A program made the position numbers and the translations under genes. A DNA stretch of 10,609 nucleotides from Bacteroidota bacterium (lineage in GTDB: Bacteria; Bacteroidota; Bacteroidia; NS11-12g; UBA955): contig JAIYBO010000092.1 in NCBI GenBank assembly GCA_027488495.1, positions 1-10,609 of the forward strand. The letters run 5' to 3'. Shown in pieces: positions 7,324 to 10,609 of this stretch; position 1 is the stretch's first letter; every line of letters begins with the position of its first letter. The notes below the pieces were generated by a model. It did no database searches. It was given only the letters and a program-made list of their open reading frames with translations, and had not been told where the DNA came from.

Positions 7324-8046
7324 ATGTCCGAAAACCACAATCCCAACGCGCGCGCAAAAGGCGAAATATTGCTCATCAACAAACCTTATGGATGGTCTTC
7401 GTTCCAAGCCGTAAAAAAGATCAAGTACGTAACCAAAGCGAAAAAAGTTGGACATGCAGGTACACTAGATCCATTGGCCAGTGGACTTTTGATCATCTGC
7501 ACAGAACAACAAACCAAAGGCATTCAAGCCATACAGGACGCTGAAAAAGAATATGAAGGCACCATAGTACTGGGGGCTACCACACCCAGTTACGACATGG
7601 AAACGGAACCCAATGCCACCTTTCCGGTGTCGCACATCACCCCAGAAATGATTCATTCAACAACGGCCCAGTTCTTGGGACCCATTGAGCAAATCCCGCC
7701 ATTGTTCTCAGCCATCAAAGTAGATGGCAAAAGGGCTTATACCTTGGCTCGTCAGGGCGATGCAACCGTGTTAAAGTCAAGAATAATCAGCATTTACGAA
7801 TTTGAAATCACCCGTATTGAAATGCCCGAGGTGGATTTTCGGGTAAAATGCAGCAAAGGCACCTATATTCGATCTCTGGCCTTTGATTTTGGCAAGGCTT
7901 TGCAATCTGGAGGCTACTTATCGAGGCTGGTAAGAACCCAAATCGGAGAACATCGCATCGAAAATTCGGTAACACCCCACCAATTTGAAGCGGTATGGGA
8001 CAGCAAAAAAGCATCCAACACGACATCTGAAAATACCCCCGAATAA
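7324..8046 (+). CDS. truB: tRNA pseudouridine(55) synthase
   Basis: TruB isomerises U55 in the T-loop of elongator tRNAs to pseudouridine in the cytoplasm. The 240-residue product begins with the conserved LINKPYGWSSFQ segment. It carries the catalytic motif GHAGTLDPLASG at residues 43-54, with Asp49 as the nucleophile. It also has YEGTIVLGATTPSYD, PPLFSAIKVDGKRAY and GTYIRSLAFDFG in the expected order. It is shorter than E. coli TruB because the C-terminal PUA-type RNA-binding domain is missing, which fits the short form I expect in Bacteroidota. The C-terminal tail (about 228-240) is polar and low in conservation. The ATG lies 6 bases after the stop of the T9SS gene, suggesting co-transcription, although no functional link is evident. 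Confidence 0.96.
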   Translation: MSENHNPNARAKGEILLINKPYGWSSFQAVKKIKYVTKAKKVGHAGTLDPLASGLLIICTEQQTKGIQAIQDAEKEYEGTIVLGATTPSYDMETEPNATFPVSHITPEMIHSTTAQFLGPIEQIPPLFSAIKVDGKRAYTLARQGDATVLKSRIISIYEFEITRIEMPEVDFRVKCSKGTYIRSLAFDFGKALQSGGYLSRLVRTQIGEHRIENSVTPHQFEAVWDSKKASNTTSENTPE

Positions 8047-8065
8047 ATTTTGGGCCGATTTTTGC

Positions 8066-8073
8066 TATCTTTG
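8066..8073 (+). promoter_or_regulatory. -7 promoter element for the thioredoxin lipoprotein gene
   Basis: TATCTTTG is a perfect match to the Bacteroidota -7 consensus TAnnTTTG and lies 20 bases after the truB stop. The best upstream TTTTG (8048-8052) is only 13 bases away, so the -33 element is poorly placed. Transcription would begin around 8078-8082, which supports a translation start at ATG 8089 (or 8080) and argues against starting at the in-frame TTG at 8050. Confidence 0.5.
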
Positions 8074-8088
8074 GAAAACATGCGCACG

Positions 8089-9300
8089 ATGAAAAGTACT
8101 CTACGCTCTTTGGGCTTGTTGGCCCTCTCTCTTACATTGGTTCAATGCTCTGATTTGAACGCAGAAAAAGTGAAAAAAGATTTCAATGCTTGGTTCACGG
8201 ATCTCATCACACCCAGAAACTCGTCGTTGGTTATGGCCAATGAAGGCTACATCGTGAAAGGGAACCTCAAAAACAAACCCAATCAAGTGGTAACGTTGTA
8301 TGAAATGACGCCTGAAAACCTCATTTTCATCGATAGCATAAAAACCGACAAAAAAGGAGATTTCACCTTAAAAGGGAATACCAAGGAACTGATTTTTTGT
8401 GCACTTAGTGTTGCAGATAAACAAATGGTATATCTGGCATTGGACAATACCACAGAAATCAATGTCATGGCCGACGCCACTGCCAGCGGGGTTGTTTATA
8501 GCTTATCAGGAAAAAACATCGACGAAAGTGTTGCTTTGAAAGATTTACTAAAACTCAATGAAGGCTTTGTGAATCGAATCAAAACCTTAGAAGCGGAAGC
8601 CAGCTCCCTCAATCCCAACACAGATGCCGGATATCAAAGAATGAGCAAACTTCAGGGTGAATATTATGCCACCATGACAGAAAGAGGCAATGCGATGTTG
8701 AAGTTCGCGCAATCCAGACCTTCGAGCTTCATCCCCTTTTTCATATTGCAGTTTAACGTGGTTCAAGAGCCCACCATCGAGTTGCTCACTGCGGCAAAAG
8801 ATGCAGCCACCAAAGCCAACCCCGATAGCAAATACACACAAATGATCGTTCAGCGCTACAACGAAGAAGCGCGTTTGATGATTGGCGGTGTGGCACCGGA
8901 AATCAATTTGGCACAACCAGAAGGCGGCAATTTGTCTCTCAGCTCCCTCCGTGGAAAGTATGTTCTGATTGATTTTTGGGCAAGCTGGTGTGGACCTTGT
9001 AGGAAAGAAAACCCCAACAATGTGGCCATGTATAACAAATACAAAGACAAGGGTTTTGAAATCTATGGCGTGTCTTTGGATCAGGATCCATTGCGTTGGA
9101 AAAAAGCGATTGAAGCTGACGGACTTACTTGGAAACACGTAAGCGATTTGAAAGGCTGGAGCAGCTCTGCCGGACAAACCTATAATGTAAAATCAATCCC
9201 TGCTACATACCTATTAGACCCAGCGGGAAAGATCATTGCCAAAGGTTTGAGAGGCGAAGAATTGGAAGCCAAATTGGCCGAAATTTTCAATGGACAGTAA
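8089..9300 (+). CDS. TlpA/ResA-like thiol-disulfide lipoprotein with DUF4369
   Basis: This is probably an envelope-anchored thioredoxin-fold protein that reduces or exchanges disulfides in the periplasm. From ATG 8089 it is 403 residues long. Residues 1-19 form a signal peptide ending LVQC, so Cys20 would be lipidated; glutamine before the cysteine is unusual for a lipobox. A DUF4369-like beta domain spans about 50-150 (GYIVKGNLK, SIKTDKKGDFTLKG). A helical middle region follows, then an AhpC-TSA/thioredoxin domain from about 266 to the end. That domain holds the active site WCGPC at 300-304 in FWASWCGPCRKE and the cis-proline segment SIPATYLLD. This three-part layout is frequent in Bacteroidota, often annotated TlpA or ResA. 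ATG 8080 is an alternative start three residues earlier. It probably has its own promoter downstream of truB. The client protein is unknown. Confidence 0.9.
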   Translation: MKSTLRSLGLLALSLTLVQCSDLNAEKVKKDFNAWFTDLITPRNSSLVMANEGYIVKGNLKNKPNQVVTLYEMTPENLIFIDSIKTDKKGDFTLKGNTKELIFCALSVADKQMVYLALDNTTEINVMADATASGVVYSLSGKNIDESVALKDLLKLNEGFVNRIKTLEAEASSLNPNTDAGYQRMSKLQGEYYATMTERGNAMLKFAQSRPSSFIPFFILQFNVVQEPTIELLTAAKDAATKANPDSKYTQMIVQRYNEEARLMIGGVAPEINLAQPEGGNLSLSSLRGKYVLIDFWASWCGPCRKENPNNVAMYNKYKDKGFEIYGVSLDQDPLRWKKAIEADGLTWKHVSDLKGWSSSAGQTYNVKSIPATYLLDPAGKIIAKGLRGEELEAKLAEIFNGQ

Positions 9301-9326
9301 GCCAGCCCAACAACCCTTGCCTTCCC

Positions 9327-9357
9327 AACCTTATCGTGAGGTTTAGATAATATAAAC
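9327..9357 (+). terminator. Two overlapping weak hairpins after the thioredoxin gene
   Basis: AACCTTA / TGAGGTT (9327-9333 and 9337-9343, 3-base loop, one G-U pair) forms a 7-base-pair hairpin 26 bases after the stop codon. A second dyad, GTTTA / TAAAC (9341-9345 and 9353-9357), shares bases 9341-9343, so the two cannot form together. There is no T-tract after either. A terminator role is suggested mainly by position between the thioredoxin gene and a separately promoted regulator gene. Confidence 0.25.
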
Positions 9358-9372
9358 TTAATACAAAGCGAG

Positions 9373-9402
9373 TTGATAATTAACATCAAATCAATTCCTT
9401 TG
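9373..9402 (+). promoter_or_regulatory. Bacteroidota-type promoter of the response regulator gene
   Basis: TTG (9373-9375), a 19-base spacer and TTCCTTTG (9395-9402) match the -33/-7 promoter pattern of Bacteroidota with one mismatch in TAnnTTTG. It ends 7 bases before ATG 9410, so transcription would begin about at that codon. This implies a leaderless transcript for a 9410 start or a very short leader for ATG 9422. Confidence 0.5.
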
Positions 9403-9409
9403 TAACATA

Positions 9410-10096
9410 ATGATTAAAGGAATGCCTAAAGTTTTAGTGGTTGATGATGAGCAAGATATACTCGAACTCATCCGGCATTCGTTGGCCAAAGAAGGCTTCG
9501 AAGTGCACGTAGCAGCCAATGGTGCTCAAGCCATAGAACAAGCGCGGAAAGTCAAGCCAGAAATCATCATCATGGACGTCATGATGCCCGTGATGGACGG
9601 CATGGAAGCTTGCAGACAGTTGAAAGACAACCCCGACACCAAGAACATCCCCGTCATTTTCCTCACGGCAAGAAGCGAAGAGTTCGCCGAATTGGCCGGC
9701 TTTGAAGCAGGTGCTGATGATTACATCGCAAAGCCTGTAAGAAACCGTGTTCTGTTAAGTAGAGTAAAAGCGATCCTCCGCAGAGGCAATGCCATCCAAA
9801 ACCAAGAACCCGAAAAATACGATTTCGCAACAATCCAAATCGATCGTGAGCGTTTCGTGGTAGAATACAACGGCAAGGCCCTACAACTCCCAAGGAAAGA
9901 ATTTGAACTGTTGGCCTTCTTGGCGTCTCGCCCAGGTCGTGTTTTTAGCAGGGATGAAATTCTTGAAAACGTTTGGGGCAATGAAGTGCTCGTGGTAGAC
10001 AGAACCATCGATGTACACGTTCGCAAAATCAGGGAGAAACTGGACGACAAATTCATCTACACCGTGAAAGGTGTTGGTTACAAATTTGAGCCATAA
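9410..10096 (+). CDS. OmpR/PhoB-family response regulator
   Basis: This is a cytoplasmic two-component transcription factor. The 228-residue product has an N-terminal receiver domain (about 6-120) with the acidic pair D12/D13 in VVDDEQD, phospho-acceptor D56 in IIIMDVMMPVMDG, T86 in FLTARS and K108 in DDYIAKPV. All the key residues are intact. A winged-helix DNA-binding domain follows at about 128-228 (LPRKEFELLAFLASRPGRVFSRDEIL, then DRTIDVHVRKIREKL and YTVKGVGYKFEP). The start could instead be ATG 9422, giving MPKVLVVDDE, a common N-terminus for the family. A Shine-Dalgarno-like AAAGGA directly abuts ATG 9422, too close to serve it well. No sensor kinase gene is adjacent: the neighbour upstream is a thioredoxin lipoprotein and downstream is a convergent pabB. 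The partner and target genes are therefore unknown. Confidence 0.95.
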   Translation: MIKGMPKVLVVDDEQDILELIRHSLAKEGFEVHVAANGAQAIEQARKVKPEIIIMDVMMPVMDGMEACRQLKDNPDTKNIPVIFLTARSEEFAELAGFEAGADDYIAKPVRNRVLLSRVKAILRRGNAIQNQEPEKYDFATIQIDRERFVVEYNGKALQLPRKEFELLAFLASRPGRVFSRDEILENVWGNEVLVVDRTIDVHVRKIREKLDDKFIYTVKGVGYKFEP

Positions 10097-10106
10097 CCAC
10101 CGAAAG

Positions 10107-10124
10107 CGCAGATCGTTTACTGCG
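10107..10124. terminator. Small dyad between convergent genes
   Basis: CGCAG (10107-10111) and CTGCG (10120-10124) form a 5-base-pair stem with an 8-base loop, between the convergent response regulator and pabB genes and overlapping the pabB stop codon. Neither strand has a T-tract directly after the stem, so it is at best a weak bidirectional terminator. Confidence 0.2.
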
Positions 10125-10609
10125 AAAAAATCGATAGTACCGTTTCTGCTTTGTCCAAGCATTCTTGATACTCGTCTTCCGCAACACTGTCATAAGTAAT
10201 CGCGCCGCCCACGGCATATTGTAGCACGTGTGTTTTGGATTGATATAGCAAAGACCGAATCACAACATTTAGGTCCATACTCCCATTCCACACATACCCC
10301 ACTGTTCCACTATACAATCCCCTAGAGAAATTCTCTAAACCCTCTGTGTGTTGCATCACAGCGATTTTTGGGGCCCCGGTCATGCTACCCATCGGAAATG
10401 TCGCGTGAAGGATGTCTTTCAAACCCATACCATGTTTCAGTCTGCCCTCCACCGTAGAGATGAGTTGGTGAACATGGGAAAAGGTATACACTTGGCACAA
10501 CTCCGGCACAACCACACTCCCAGCCTCGCACACCCGCGACATATCATTGCGAACCAAATCAACAATCATCACGTTTTCTGCCCGATCTTTTTCCGAATTT
10601 CTCAATTCA
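10117..10609 (-). CDS. pabB: Chorismate-binding enzyme, likely aminodeoxychorismate synthase component I (3' part)
   Basis: The last 163 residues of a chorismate-utilising enzyme are present, and the frame stays open to the window edge, so the gene is cut by the window rather than broken. PabB makes 4-amino-4-deoxychorismate for folate synthesis together with a glutamine amidotransferase; TrpE, its paralogue, makes anthranilate. The fragment contains the family core in order: EKDRAENVMIVDLVRND, VHQLISTVEG, ATFPMGSMTGAPKIAVM, RGLYSGTVGYVWNGSMDLNVVIRSL, and YAVGGAITYDS followed by EDEYQECLDKAE. The MDLNVVIRSL segment resembles PabB (E. coli MDTSITIRTL) more than TrpE, which favours pabB. The diagnostic upstream residues are outside the window, so TrpE or an isochorismate-type relative is not fully excluded. 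The TTG at 10603-10605 is internal, not a start. Confidence 0.85.
   Translation of the reverse strand, partial: ELRNSEKDRAENVMIVDLVRNDMSRVCEAGSVVVPELCQVYTFSHVHQLISTVEGRLKHGMGLKDILHATFPMGSMTGAPKIAVMQHTEGLENFSRGLYSGTVGYVWNGSMDLNVVIRSLLYQSKTHVLQYAVGGAITYDSVAEDEYQECLDKAETVLSIFSQ

Noticed and set aside
8050..8088. Upstream TTG extension of the thioredoxin lipoprotein
   Set aside because: It would place a perfect -7 promoter element inside the coding region and add 13 residues in front of a canonical lipoprotein signal peptide.
1..10609. Mobile elements, CRISPR arrays, tRNA/rRNA genes, toxin-antitoxin or defence systems
   Set aside because: I saw no transposase or integrase motifs, no regularly spaced repeats, no tRNA-like cloverleaf signals and no known defence domains. 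The genes are mostly housekeeping, pigment and envelope functions.

Overview
The window looks like an ordinary chromosomal segment of a Bacteroidota bacterium. The evidence is a protein with a C-terminal type IX secretion (T9SS) sorting domain, a DUF4369-plus-thioredoxin lipoprotein of the kind common in that phylum, Bacteroidota-type promoter elements (TTG, 19 bases, then TAnnTTTG-like), a short TruB without a PUA domain, and a compact crtZ-crtI-crtB carotenoid operon. I cannot name the genus.

Layout. Bases 95-2835 (minus strand) hold a translationally overlapped operon read in the order crtZ, crtI, crtB: carotene hydroxylase, phytoene desaturase and phytoene synthase. Upstream of it on the same strand (2931-4091) is a conserved but uncharacterised outer-membrane beta-barrel protein. 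A divergent intergenic region (4092-4200) with repeated TGAAAC motifs separates it from a plus-strand series: murB (peptidoglycan precursor synthesis), a large secreted T9SS cargo protein of unknown function, truB (tRNA pseudouridine 55 synthase), a TlpA/ResA-like thiol-disulfide lipoprotein, and a PhoB/OmpR-type response regulator. The right edge carries the 3' part of a chorismate-utilising enzyme, most likely pabB, on the minus strand and converging on the response regulator.

How the genes relate. Only the carotenoid genes form a clear functional unit. They convert geranylgeranyl diphosphate to phytoene and lycopene and then hydroxylate the beta-ionone rings. The lycopene cyclase and GGPP synthase this route needs are not in the window. 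The plus-strand genes are mostly housekeeping or envelope genes that are close together but not obviously one pathway. truB sits only 6 bases after the T9SS gene, whereas the thioredoxin lipoprotein and the response regulator appear to have their own promoters.

I found no RNA gene, CRISPR array, insertion sequence, prophage or defence system, and no clear sign of a novel multi-gene system. No stretch over 300 bases lacks a gene. The items most worth a second look are the repeat cluster in the 4092-4200 divergent promoter region, the uncharacterised barrel protein, the T9SS cargo protein, and the promoter/start arrangement of the response regulator.
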